19,376 bases of DNA from the NCBI GenBank assembly GCA_023091735.1, contig JALKBU010000968.1, positions 1-19,376 on the forward strand. Direction: 5' to 3'. Under the pieces are notes generated by a model. That model saw only the letters and a program-made list of their open reading frames with translations, was not told where the DNA came from and did no database searches. Shown piece by piece: positions 1 through 9,372 of this stretch; the first letter of the stretch is position 1, and the number at the start of each line of letters is the position of its first letter. Both the position numbers and the translations under genes were made by a program. Source of the DNA: Trichomonas tenax. Its lineage: Eukaryota; Parabasalia; Trichomonadida; Trichomonadidae.

Positions 1-88
1 TAAATAATTTTGAAATCTTCCTCGCTGTTTGCGGCAAATCCGTTAAATACGATTTCTTGAATCCACAATGCGTTCCTTCTACTTCCAT
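1..88 (-). CDS. Start of an unidentified protein, cut by window edge
   Basis: On the minus strand an ATG at 88-86 opens a frame that stays open for 29 codons to the edge of the window. It begins MEVEGTHCGFKKSYL. Codon use and GC content are gene-like and richer than the A/T tracts just upstream, which supports a real start. No TCA-Y-W initiator is visible in the 25 bases before the ATG. I do not recognise the protein. It is too short to assign a function, and a chance open frame remains possible. Confidence 0.4.
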   Translation of the reverse strand, partial: MEVEGTHCGFKKSYLTDLPQTARKISKLF

Positions 89-688
89 TTACTTTATAAT
101 TAAAAAAATAAATATTTTTAAAATTAACATTAATTCTATTAAATGTCAAACGTGTCGAAATCTTTAAATCTTACCGTGAAAACATCACGAAATCATCAAA
201 TATCTTCATTTATGGGCACAAGGCGAGCCAAGGGCTCGCTGGGCTGCCCCATTTGTGTGTGTGTCCACAACCAGGACCACGCCCTACTGCATCTCCACCT
301 CGTCAAATCCAGGATGAACCTGTTTTGAATCACACTAGACCAGCCGCGAATGGAAGACTACGCAATACTACTGCTGAAGCTCCTGCAATAACATGAGGAC
401 CAGGTAGAGCTACATTCATGTAAATTTTGCTTTAAAATTCTGTCATGTAAAATCATGTTACTTGACAAAACTTAATAATATTGTTTTCATGTGTTCTAGG
501 TATTACCTCTTATCAAAGAGTTCCCAACAGATGAAATTGCAATAGAGTCATTTAACGTTTTAAAATGTATAATTTTTATCTTGAAGAATCAATATATATC
601 TCTATTGAAAAAGTGAAGCACCATACGTAGGTATTAGCTGCACTATATTAGAAAGATGAATATATATTAATTTTCAATTTTTGTTTAT
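89..688. other. Spacer with a GC-rich patch and a decayed coding scrap
   Basis: No intact gene is visible. Positions 215-410 are much richer in G+C than the flanks and begin with a hairpin pair. One plus-strand frame through this patch reads Pro/Arg/Ala-rich to a TGA near 392. A second gene-like scrap of 38 codons runs at 500-616 on the plus strand, starts directly after a TAG, has no ATG of its own at its head and ends in TGA. Its start, LPLIKEFPTDEIAIESFNVL, looks like former coding sequence. Together they may be remains of an old gene or insertion. Confidence 0.35.
223..249. repeat. Double hairpin, GC-rich
   Basis: Two hairpins stand back to back: a perfect 7-bp stem GCGAGCC/GGCTCGC around an AAG loop (223-239), then GGG-CTG-CCC (241-249). 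The layout matches the paired hairpins at 16789, 17125, 18938, 19160 and 19305, although the sequences differ. The second stem is short, so membership of that family is tentative. Confidence 0.45.
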
Positions 689-1618
689 TTAGAGCCATGT
701 GTTGTATCCGAGCATGAGAGGGTCGACACCAAAGAAGTCTGGATAGTACTTCATATTGAAGAATCTGTCTAATGATCTGAGTTTGTCCATATCTTCATCA
801 GCGAGCGTGAAATCCATTTCATAGTTGAGCTTTATGTTCGCTGGGTTCTTGGAGCCTGGAATGGCGATGATCTTTGGACTTGTTTGAATCAAGAATTTGA
901 TCAAAATTTGTGCTGAGCATTTATTGTATTTAGAAGCGATCTCAAGCACAACCGGATCTTCAATAAGAGGGACTCCTTTGTATCCTTTGAGTGGCGGAGA
1001 GGCGATTGTTGTGTGAGACATCAAATAAATATCATTTTGTTCGCAATATCTCAACAAAGGCTTCTGCTGCTTGTAAGCGTGACACTCAACCTGAATGGCG
1101 TAAGGCTTGATGTCGCAATTATACTTGATACGTTCAAGTTGTTCTATTGAAAAATTGGAAACGCCGATATACCTCGTTAATCCATTCTTTTGGACTTTCT
1201 CCATCATTTTGTATGTGTCTATGATATCAATTTGGTCATATAAGACTTTTCCATTTTCATCTTTTGGTGTGAAAACTTTTTCTTCGGTGGATTTAAATGA
1301 AATAGGAAAATGCATCAACCAGAGGTCCAAATAGTCAAGTTTAAGATCAGCTAATGTCCATTGGATCTCTTTTTCAACCAAATCTGGGCGATGATGTGTA
1401 TTCCATAATTTGGAAGTAATAAACATATCCTCACGCTTTATTTTGCCCTTTGCGAAGATTTCCTGCAGCACATCACCAATAATATCCTGATTAAAGTAGG
1501 CATATGCAGTATCAATGCTCCTGACGCCGCATTCCTCAATCGCATATAGCAATGATGTTCTTAGGACCTCGCGATCCTGATTCCTAAATGTACCATAACC
1601 AAGTTGTGGGATTTGCAT
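689..1618 (-). CDS. Aldo/keto reductase
   Basis: An NAD(P)H-dependent oxidoreductase of the aldo/keto reductase superfamily, expected to reduce aldehydes or ketones in the cytosol. At 309 aa it has the usual family length for one TIM barrel. The full catalytic tetrad can be placed: Asp36 and Tyr41 in SIDTAYAYFN, Lys70 in TSKLW and His103 in LMHFP. The cofactor end is IPGSKNPANIKLN (about 253-265), where the common IPKS...R pattern has Gly255 and Asn261 instead of Lys and Arg, so coenzyme preference may differ. The frame is open to an ATG 22 codons upstream, but I start at the ATG at 1618. It opens the first beta strand (MQIPQLGYGTF), and an initiator TCACTTCATTC lies 11-16 nt before it; the longer start would put that initiator inside the gene. 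The substrate cannot be told. Confidence 0.93.
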   Translation of the reverse strand: MQIPQLGYGTFRNQDREVLRTSLLYAIEECGVRSIDTAYAYFNQDIIGDVLQEIFAKGKIKREDMFITSKLWNTHHRPDLVEKEIQWTLADLKLDYLDLWLMHFPISFKSTEEKVFTPKDENGKVLYDQIDIIDTYKMMEKVQKNGLTRYIGVSNFSIEQLERIKYNCDIKPYAIQVECHAYKQQKPLLRYCEQNDIYLMSHTTIASPPLKGYKGVPLIEDPVVLEIASKYNKCSAQILIKFLIQTSPKIIAIPGSKNPANIKLNYEMDFTLADEDMDKLRSLDRFFNMKYYPDFFGVDPLMLGYNTWL

Positions 1619-1624
1619 TATTTT

Positions 1625-1636
1625 AGAATGAAGTGA
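1625..1636 (-). promoter_or_regulatory. Initiator (Inr) of the aldo/keto reductase gene
   Basis: The minus strand reads TCACTTCATTC just before ATAATG. Two overlapping TCA-Y-W matches put transcription start at 1634 or 1629, 16 or 11 nt before the ATG at 1618, the spacing known for trichomonad initiators. It decides the choice of start codon. Confidence 0.7.
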
Positions 1637-1684
1637 TTTTTTTTCTTCCTTTGAATTTCTTCTATTCAAAAAATGTGAATTCAC

Positions 1685-2159
1685 ACTTTACTCGTGAAAT
1701 ATTTTACCAAATCTAAAGCAGATATAGACTCTCTTCGACCTATATATGGATGTACTTCAACTATTACGAAAAATATCATTAATATTTATCATTTGATATA
1801 CAATTATGTATTGATCATAATTCTCATAGTATTACCATATACAACACAAAAATAATTTAAACTTAATATCGAATATGTATGTTATAGATCTATTTCATAA
1901 AATATATTTAATATTATAATGAAACAATCGAATCGTTAAATATAACCCTTATTTTTACATTTTAAATCATCTGTATATAGTTATATTAAAGCAATTGATA
2001 AAATATTTTGAAATTTTGGATATAAAATAATAAGTTTTTAATTTAAAAATGGTGTTCATAAGATGTAAAGATGTGGAATATATAGTTTAGCTTGAACTAG
2101 AGCTAGATTTATCGTGCTTATGGTGCTCCTTGAAGCAGCAAGCGTACCATAAAGTGTAG
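1685..2159. other. AT-rich spacer, no gene seen
   Basis: Very AT-rich DNA with long runs of A and T and no plausible coding frame. A CTATATATGG motif at about 1739-1748 resembles the one in the 112-bp tandem repeats at 5220-5510. The last 60 bases may already belong to the decayed gene downstream: one frame reads gene-like up to a TAG at 2157-2159. Confidence 0.5.
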
Positions 2160-3312
2160 CTCAAAACGATTGTTTGGATGACAATAACAATGATTGCAGA
2201 CTTCTCAATTTTGACACTTTTTGAAATCCAAAGTTGTGAAATTTTTGCATTTCTATATGATTAATCGAAACAAAAGATTTTTGTGGTGCAGAAATCGGCC
2301 AAAACGTCACTCCGCTGAGAACAACACCTGCGTATTCACTGTCTGTGATGCAAAATGACGCAATATTCATTTCGAAGTATCACGCTCTGTTCAAAGTCAA
2401 CATTCACGAATCGAACATTCCTCAGCCTGTCAAGAGCGGTCCAATGGTCTTCCTGACATGCTTCACACTTGGATTTTTCAACGCTATGCATAAACTTTCA
2501 AACGGAATCATTGCGGATGTTCCAGATTTTGTTGATCGAGGCGAGAGCGACATTGTCACACAGATACATCACGGAAACAGAGAAAACGCGAATGTTCCTA
2601 AAGAATTCTTCAAAGTTTGCGATCGACTTCCTAACAATTGGATGAATTTGGACCGCCGAGGAATGAATTGCTTGCTCGGAAATATTTTGGCAGAAAAAAT
2701 AGATGCAATAAATTCATATTCTTTGTTTGGCATTTGGAGTTTATTGTCATGCAATCAGAACTTTTTGTCGAAGTTGATGCAATTTAAGAGTGTTGAACAA
2801 CTTTTGAAATCTTTTGTTTCTAATTTCGTTTCTCACACGAAGCCATCGAAGAACAAATTAGATGAATTCATTCTTCCCTGCACATGCGTCGACAAGAACA
2901 TTCTTTCTCAGAAGAATAGTTCTTTGTACGAAAACGAGAACTGAGTAACACTATCGATCTTTATTCCACAGGAAGACTGAAGTCGAAAACATGCGAAATT
3001 GGTGCATACAGAGCTCTTCGTGAGCACCGCCTGATGCTTGCAAGTATCTTCTTCATATTCAACGGCGATAAAGAATCCGCAGTGAAATGTTTGTGGAATC
3101 ACAAAATGATGATGCTTTTAGTTTCTCGTTTGGTCGCTCACAACTGCAGACATTTTATCATCAACGAATTCAGAGATGTTTACTGTGGTTTCTACAGCAA
3201 ATGGTGGTCGAATGAACGAGACTGCCCAATCGACATTCTGAAGGAACTCGAAATTCCATCCGCGAAAGTTGTTTCGAGTGAATTCCATCGATATCAGATT
3301 CTTCTTGATTAA
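2160..3312 (+). pseudogene. Decayed gene, unidentified helical protein
   Basis: Three consecutive reading frames carry gene-like protein and together cover about 1.1 kb of noticeably higher GC than the flanks. Frame 3 runs from 2160 to about 2255 (LKTIVWMTITMIADF...). Frame 2 is open from 2261 to the TGA at 2942-2944 (about 227 codons). Frame 1 continues to a TAA at 3310-3312, ending in FHRYQILLD. Each change fits loss of a single base or an equivalent indel, near 2256 and between 2915 and 2944. There is no ATG at the head of the piece; the first Met of the long frame (2348) lies well inside it. The protein is rich in Leu, Phe and Asn, looks mostly helical and has no motif I recognise. The 5' part of the parent gene appears lost. 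Assembly indels are an alternative for the frameshifts, but not for the missing start. Confidence 0.6.
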
Positions 3313-3379
3313 TACGATATATTTATTAATAAATAATATATAATTAATATGAGAGATTTATTAATAAATAATATATAGA

Positions 3380-4858
3380 TTAAGCACCAAGAACAGTTCG
3401 AATTGATTCCACCATATCGTTGAAAAACGTTTCATCTCCATGAACAAGTTTAAGGCTCATATTTACATCTTCAGTGGTCCTAAATGTACCTTCTATTGTA
3501 ACGTATACATCGGATTCTTCAGATCGACAAAGAATTTCTTGAGGATTTGGATGGAACCATTGCATGCCAAGTGTATTGAGCTGACACTGAATACTGAACA
3601 TAATCTGCCAAATTGTGATACCGAACGTCTCGAAAGACTTTTCCTGAAGGTAATTTGTCTGTTCTTCAATTCCCCATGTGTATTGGTTGGCAAACGACAT
3701 CTGGCTAAGAGAGAGCGACTCTGATGGAGTGATGCCGAGTTTGTGGAATGGGTCTGAAGAGTTTGGATGGAAATGAGGTTGATGAACAGCAGTCATAATA
3801 TCGCTTTGTTGGATAATTTCAGCAGCGCTGGAGTCAGCCGCAGTCCACGGTATTGACTCTATGTTTGTCTTCTGTTGAAGCATTGATAAGAAAATTTTGG
3901 CCATATTATTGTCTGGCGATGCGAGTTCCACACCGAGGTCTTCTTCATTGAATCCAACTCTGAGAAGATCACTCAATATCTTTGAATCAATTTCTTCGAT
4001 TTTGATCGGACCAATATTTACGAAAGGAAGAGGCTTTGGTAATAAGTATTCAGCATTCAAACCTTGCCTGAAACAAGGGTGCTGCTTGATCTCCTCGATG
4101 GTTATTCTGCGATCAGGGTCAACTGTTAGCATTCTGTGAATTAAGTCTTGAATGTCTGGATGGAAAGCAGGCATCTGGAATGCTCCACGCTTGACTTTGT
4201 GAAGCAATGCACGTATTGAGGAGTCATCGAATGGAAGATATCCTGCTAATAATGCGAATAAAATAATTCCACAGCTCCAGATATCGGCTTTCCTTCCATC
4301 ATAAGCCTTTCCACTGATAACCTCCGGTGCTGCGTAGTGCGGAGAGCCACAGGAAGTTTCTGCGATGTTTGTTTTAACCCATCTCGCGAAACCGAAGTCC
4401 GCGATCTTAATTCTCGTTGATGCGTCAAGGAGGATGTTCTCTGGCTTCAAATCGCGATGGCAGATACCGTGAATGTGAAGATATTCTAATGCTAAAATAA
4501 TTTGTCTGAAGAAATCGAGCGCCTGATCCTCCGGGAGAACTCTCCTCGATATTAAGTAGTCGAACAATTCGCCCTGCTGAGCGTATTCAAGCACTAAATA
4601 TAGATGTTTTGGAGATTCGAAGACGTCGATGAGTTTCATTATATTTGGATGCTTCACTAATCTCATGAGTGCAACTTCTCTCTGCACCTTCTGTTCAAGG
4701 CCTTGTTTCTTGTCGAATGAGCTTTTTGGAATAATTTTAATCGCGACATTCTCGTTTGTATCTTTGTTGAAGTACAGTTTGACTTTGCCTGTTGTGCCCT
4801 CGCCGAGAGTCCTGACAGGAATGTAGTTGCCAATACCTGTTTCAGCACTACCGTCCAT
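3380..4858 (-). CDS. SNF1/AMPK/MARK-like Ser/Thr protein kinase
   Basis: A 492-aa CAMK-like kinase that phosphorylates Ser/Thr on protein targets. All key residues are present: Gly-rich loop GEGTTGKV (19-26), ATP lysine 41 in VAIK, helix-C Glu61, HRDLKPEN (134-141, catalytic Asp136), DFG (154-156) and APE (177-179). The activation loop TSCGSPHYAAPE carries Thr168 at the site LKB1-type kinases phosphorylate in AMPK and MARK. The catalytic domain ends near 264. Residues 290-330 (IDSKILSDLLRVGF...) match the UBA-like/autoinhibitory segment of this subfamily. Residues 412-492, with LNTLGMQWF and VHGDETFFNDMVESI, look like a KA1 domain, which in MARK kinases binds acidic phospholipids and inhibits the kinase. 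The order is the standard one, so the gene looks complete. No TCA initiator is seen within 60 bases upstream; an A-rich tract and a palindrome lie there instead. The physiological target cannot be inferred. Confidence 0.95.
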   Translation of the reverse strand: MDGSAETGIGNYIPVRTLGEGTTGKVKLYFNKDTNENVAIKIIPKSSFDKKQGLEQKVQREVALMRLVKHPNIMKLIDVFESPKHLYLVLEYAQQGELFDYLISRRVLPEDQALDFFRQIILALEYLHIHGICHRDLKPENILLDASTRIKIADFGFARWVKTNIAETSCGSPHYAAPEVISGKAYDGRKADIWSCGIILFALLAGYLPFDDSSIRALLHKVKRGAFQMPAFHPDIQDLIHRMLTVDPDRRITIEEIKQHPCFRQGLNAEYLLPKPLPFVNIGPIKIEEIDSKILSDLLRVGFNEEDLGVELASPDNNMAKIFLSMLQQKTNIESIPWTAADSSAAEIIQQSDIMTAVHQPHFHPNSSDPFHKLGITPSESLSLSQMSFANQYTWGIEEQTNYLQEKSFETFGITIWQIMFSIQCQLNTLGMQWFHPNPQEILCRSEESDVYVTIEGTFRTTEDVNMSLKLVHGDETFFNDMVESIRTVLGA

Positions 4859-4879
4859 TAATTTTTTTTTTTTCTATTT

Positions 4880-4896
4880 TTTTGGTTTAACCAAAA
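4880..4896. promoter_or_regulatory. Palindrome upstream of the kinase gene
   Basis: TTTTGGTT-T-AACCAAAA is an 8-bp perfect inverted repeat with a one-base centre, 22-38 bases before the kinase ATG. Because the usual initiator is absent, this could be a transcription-factor site. Chance is not excluded in AT-rich DNA. Confidence 0.3.
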
Positions 4897-5219
4897 TTTT
4901 CTTGTTCAATCTTGTTTCATTTTCTTCCGCAGTCCAAAATAAATCTAATGACCAAAATTTAATTGAAAATAAAAAAATTTGAGGAGAAAGAAAGCAATTT
5001 GGAAGAACTTTCGCATTTGATTTGGAGACTACTCTATGATGCTCCTTCGAAAATGAGATTTGTTCGTTTTCTTATTAATTTGTAAGTATGTTCTCTCTTC
5101 GATGACGGTATTGCATGTTACTCTTTGGCTACCGATCCACAGTGAGCGTATGGAATGTGCTGTGTCTATTGATGCGCGGAGTCTGTTCTTTATTTTATTG
5201 TTCAATAAATTATTTCAAG

Positions 5220-5510
5220 TTTTCGGAAGTTCTCTCTATCACTGCTAAATTTGAATTTTTATAGCCTATATATGGTTTCATTCTGAACTATCATATTTGC
5301 TTATTATTTTATTGAAATTTTTCAAATTACGTTTTCGGAAGTTCTGTCTATTACAACTTCATTTAGATTTTTATAGTCTATATATGGATTCATCCTAACA
5401 TATTATTTGCGTTTAATATTGTTTTATTCATATTAAACTACTTCAAAATTGGAAGTCCTCTCTATTACCATTGTATTCAAAAATTCATGGGCTATATGTT
5501 ATATAATTAC
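5220..5510. repeat. Degenerate tandem repeat, 112-114 bp unit
   Basis: Three head-to-tail copies begin at 5220, 5332 and about 5446, the last incomplete. Each starts with (TTTTC)GGAAGT(T/C)CT(C/G)TCTAT(C/T)AC, followed about 22-26 bases later by TTTTTATAG(C/T)CTATATATGG and an AT-rich half ending near TTCAA. The GGAAG anchors lie at 5225, 5337 and 5451, spacings of 112 and 114. The tail of a further copy may precede the first. The copies are clearly diverged, so the array is old. Confidence 0.6.
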
Positions 5511-6404
5511 AATGACCATTTGTAGCGTATTTATTCGTTTTTCGTATCGCTCATTGTTGTAATCACAAAAAACGATGACAGCACAATTAGGCATCAACAA
5601 AAATATCGATTTATGAGGGTGTCTAACTTTGGTTTAGAGGCTTCACATCATTTTGGAAAAAAATGTTGAGGTTTTGAAGACTGGTTATATTACAGATAAT
5701 CAAAATGGACAAAAACATGGCAATTTTTTCAATGCAATGCCAGATTGACAAATATATTATTTTTTTGGAATATATTTCTTTCATTCATCGAACATACTCT
5801 ATTAATAGCTCTGAATACCAAACTTTTGAGTGTTTTATAAATGTGAACTGTGGATTGACAATGAAATATTTGATCCGTTGTGGATCTCGTCAACTGTTAT
5901 CAAAAAGCGAAAATTTGATATATGTTGTTGAAGCATATAATAATCATAGATGAATTATTATGATTTGACGATGATTTGATTTCAATAATTTCAAATCAAA
6001 AAATCGATAGCACAATCCATAATTTTAATGAAACAAATCAATATTTTGGCCTTGCTATAGTATAAATATTTCTTTGTGAAGATACGATTTCAATCCTATG
6101 ATATAAAATTTAGAGTCAAGATTTTGGCTTTCAATGAAAAGTGACGGAAATCAGTTAAAATTGATTTAGACATCCCAAACAATTGTATTATACATAACTT
6201 AACATATAGATGTTATGATATTAAAATCATGTCATAATTTCCATTCTAATAAGGAGAAAAAGCAGAAATTTGTAATGAATCTGTCAAAAATGTTAATTCT
6301 TAGTTTTAAAGAAATGACAATGATTATCTTTACATATTTGATTATTGCCGCTATAACCACGACCAATAACACGAGTTAAGGCCAATAATAGGACTGTGAT
6401 GAAT

Positions 6405-6446
6405 CAAACGACTTGAGAGGCTAAAAAATTAAAATAAAGTCGTTTG
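6405..6446. repeat. Inverted repeat with 10-bp arms
   Basis: CAAACGACTT at 6405-6414 is matched by AAGTCGTTTG at 6437-6446, with 22 bases between. The stem is perfect and of mixed base composition, unlike chance A/T palindromes nearby. No gene or transcription unit is evident around it, so its role is unknown. Confidence 0.4.
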
Positions 6447-6884
6447 GAAGAATAATTATTAAGGGGTTTTAAAGTATTATAAAGGGGGAATTGCAGTTTA
6501 GTATCCAGGATAAGTTTAGAAAGACGAATATAGCAATATGACATTACCATAGGTGGGAAAAATATCATAGTTAACTATCGCATGTATCAAATGAATCTGA
6601 GCTCGAAAGTCACAATTATTAGGCTTTAAATGAATAAAATCCCAATTTTTATCGATTTTCGTTATATACTATATGTATGCATACTGTATTTAATGTAAAA
6701 GCCAAAAATAGAAAAAAGGTCATTAAAGAGAAATTTCATTAAAATTCTACTTTGTGGAAGAAAATATGCAATATCTTTTCTTTTATATTCAATTGAAAAT
6801 TTTGTGTCAGAAAATTTTGATGCATCAATGATATTCACATGGAGTTACATCAGATTTTAAAGTTTTACAAAAAATTGTGAGTTG

Positions 6885-6889
6885 TCACT
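6885..6889 (+). promoter_or_regulatory. Initiator (Inr) of the UBL-UBA gene
   Basis: TCACT fits the trichomonad TCA-Y-W initiator, with start of transcription at A6887, 26 nt before the ATG at 6913. The same TCACTT string is used by the aldo/keto reductase gene. It supports starting at 6913 rather than at the upstream in-frame GTG. Confidence 0.55.
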
Positions 6890-6912
6890 TTTTATTTTTA
6901 AAAAGGGAAAAT

Positions 6913-8883
6913 ATGGGCAGAATTATTCAGATTTCATTTCCAGGGAACTTATATAAGGACCTAACCATGGACCTCCATGGGAAAGAGACAGTCCTGGACG
7001 TCAAATATTATATCAGTAAAATATCTGGATGCCCAGTTTCTGGAATTACGTTGAAAGCTGATAACATAGAGTGCCATGACACTGTTACATTGAAGCGGCG
7101 TCATGAAAAGATGGAATGGATTTGTAATTTAGATTACGATACTGAATCTAGACTTAAAACACTAAATCTGGATTATGACGTTGGTAAAGACTTCATTAAT
7201 TATCTTGTGAACATGGGATTTCCAAAAAATCAAGTGATTGCTGCAATTAATTATGCGCAAGGAGATAAAGACAAAACAACAACACTTTTAAATATTAAAT
7301 CAATACCAAATTCTTCTTTAAAAGAAAACAAACCGAAAGCACGAAAAATTTCGTATGATATTAATCCACCATATGATTCAATGTTAGAGAGCCTTGCGAA
7401 GGTTACCAGAGAATCAAAAAAGTACAATTACATCTGGGGATATGAAAATGCAACATATGATACGTTATATAATTGGCTTAAATCTTCACCGAAAATATCA
7501 GAAGTCGATGATTATTTTGAGAAATTAATCCGATTGGCTGAAGAGGATTATCAATTAATTCTTATGCTTAGGAACAACGAGCTGCAGCTGTGCGAGCATC
7601 TCAATAATTTTTACAAATTCCAAACAAAACTCAATACAAAAAATGTCATTTTATGCCCATATAATATTCCCTCAAAAAAATTGATCGAAGATTCAAATTG
7701 CAAATATACACCCGAAGTAATACATCGAAGGATAACAGATTCGTGGCCACGGATATCCATTGCAGAACTGAAACTCATTAACATGGCTTATTTACACAAA
7801 CAGAAAAAGAATTTAACAGATGATCAAATTTTCTTCAAAATCGATATATCTCCAGAATCTCAACAATCAGAACCAAATCCAGACAAACCAATACAATTAC
7901 AAGAACCAATGCGACGGCTTTTAGGGGATACTATCGTCCCTGTAAAGACTTACAATTTTTTATATATACAACCACCGCAACTTCATCAAGAACAAATTGT
8001 TCCTTTGTTACCAATTCCTGAACCTCAACCAACACCAATGCTAATGAAAGATGAATCAGAAACGAAAGACATCAAACCAAAATTATCAGTTGATTCAATC
8101 AATGCATTAAGGCAAATGTATTACAAGCGAAAGAAGAGAACTTTGACAGCAAAATTAGTTTACAACCCTCTTGGAAATCAGAACGTAGAAGTGCCACTAC
8201 AACCGCAAATTCAACCACAAATACAACCAATTCCTCAGCCAAATATAAGCATTGTCACAGATCCTGTTTATTTACCTGAAATTAAACAAACTAAACAAGT
8301 TGGATTGAAAACAAGAATGATTCCTTTGCCAGTTGAAAGCACACAGCAAAAGGATGATGTAGTAAAAATAAAGCCGGACATTCAAAACATCGATTCACTT
8401 AATCATAGAACTGATATGATTCTATCAAAGCCACCAACTCAGTTGACTCCTATAATCAAGAGACACGTAATCGCTCCAACAATATCTATAGCTCCGGCAT
8501 TTTCAATCGATGATCCTCTTCCTGAAAATCTGCCACCAATTGACGAGCCAGTTGTCGACACGCATTTTAGATTCCATCAAGAGAGCCCCCTCACAAAGAG
8601 TATCGCTATTAATACTTTTAGTCCTTGTCTTAAATTAGAAAGAGATGTTAACACAATTTCAATCGCTCCAACCTCAAAAATCAACAATAATATTCAGCAG
8701 GAATACAATTTTAGTACAGGCAAAAACAATGATGAGTTTTCTAGTTTCGTAGATGAATTGAGGAAAATAATTGTTTCAGATGATATTGCACAAGAAATTT
8801 ATAAGATGAGAGGACCAAAAGTTGCTTGGGCAGTTTCAGACTTTTATAGGATGTACATGAATCCAAGTCGTCCACCAGAATAA
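6913..8883 (+). CDS. Ubiquitin-like and UBA domain protein with Pro/Gln-rich tail
   Basis: A 656-aa protein likely to act as a ubiquitin-pathway adaptor or ubiquitin-linked regulator. Residues 1-73 look like a ubiquitin-like beta-grasp: a beta strand (RIIQISFPG), then TVLDVKYYISKISGCP as the helix and ITLKADNIECHDTVTL as later strands. Residues 92-128 form a UBA domain with the hallmark MGF loop (101-103). A conserved-looking helical part follows (about 145-320), including WPRISIAELKLINMAYL, which faintly resembles a SANT/Myb-type helical fold; this is uncertain. From about 320 to 600 it is a low-complexity linker rich in Pro, Gln, Ile and Lys (PQIQPQIQPIPQPNI). A compact C-terminus ends in SDFYRMYMNPSRPPE. 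No membrane segment or signal peptide is seen. I chose the ATG at 6913 because it begins the first beta strand and follows an initiator. It reads away from the kinase gene. Function beyond ubiquitin binding is inference. Confidence 0.85.
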   Translation: MGRIIQISFPGNLYKDLTMDLHGKETVLDVKYYISKISGCPVSGITLKADNIECHDTVTLKRRHEKMEWICNLDYDTESRLKTLNLDYDVGKDFINYLVNMGFPKNQVIAAINYAQGDKDKTTTLLNIKSIPNSSLKENKPKARKISYDINPPYDSMLESLAKVTRESKKYNYIWGYENATYDTLYNWLKSSPKISEVDDYFEKLIRLAEEDYQLILMLRNNELQLCEHLNNFYKFQTKLNTKNVILCPYNIPSKKLIEDSNCKYTPEVIHRRITDSWPRISIAELKLINMAYLHKQKKNLTDDQIFFKIDISPESQQSEPNPDKPIQLQEPMRRLLGDTIVPVKTYNFLYIQPPQLHQEQIVPLLPIPEPQPTPMLMKDESETKDIKPKLSVDSINALRQMYYKRKKRTLTAKLVYNPLGNQNVEVPLQPQIQPQIQPIPQPNISIVTDPVYLPEIKQTKQVGLKTRMIPLPVESTQQKDDVVKIKPDIQNIDSLNHRTDMILSKPPTQLTPIIKRHVIAPTISIAPAFSIDDPLPENLPPIDEPVVDTHFRFHQESPLTKSIAINTFSPCLKLERDVNTISIAPTSKINNNIQQEYNFSTGKNNDEFSSFVDELRKIIVSDDIAQEIYKMRGPKVAWAVSDFYRMYMNPSRPPE

Positions 8884-9372
8884 CTTTGTTTGATATTTTT
8901 CGTTTAAATATTTTCTATTATTTTATTTTTTTTTTTTTGCGATCTGATGTTATATAGAGATTATACATGACGATAACAGTAGTTTATTTTCAATGTTGTA
9001 TCATCATACTATATAGATAACCATGTATAGTAATGCATGCTATAATTAATTTTCCATAAATAAATTTACATGTTCAGATAAGTGAGCTAAAAGTTATAAA
9101 AAAAATCAAATAACTTAAGGAAAACTCATGAATATGATGGCGTTATAATTATCTCTAATAAGAACACATTCAATATACATAGCATAGTATATTTATAGTA
9201 CAAATATCTTGTCTCTGAATGATGATGACTATCTATTTTGCAAACAAATTTCTAAAATTCAGTCAAGAGCAAATTTCATATTGACAAAATCTAACAATAT
9301 ACGATATATGATTGTTTGCAACATATAAACATATATTATATTATTTGTTGTATTTTGTACGATATATTTGTA
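8884..9372. other. AT-rich spacer, no gene seen
   Basis: About 490 bases of AT-rich DNA with a T tract of about 12 directly after the UBL-UBA gene (about 8927-8938) and no convincing reading frame, hairpin or repeat. It probably contains the 3' end signal of the upstream gene, but no specific site can be pointed to. Confidence 0.5.

Larger units (their letters stand above)
4897..6876. other. 2-kb AT-rich spacer
   Basis: No supported gene lies between the kinase and the ubiquitin-like gene, which are transcribed away from each other. The stretch holds the degenerate 112-bp tandem repeats (5220-5510), a 10-bp inverted repeat (6405-6446) and scattered homopolymer runs. An 82-codon frame at 5705-5953 has an ATG, but I find no initiator or recognisable motif there and do not call it. 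Confidence 0.5.

Noticed and set aside
5705..5953. 82-codon plus-strand frame with ATG
   Set aside because: No initiator, no motif, surrounded by AT-rich spacer; length is within chance for this composition.
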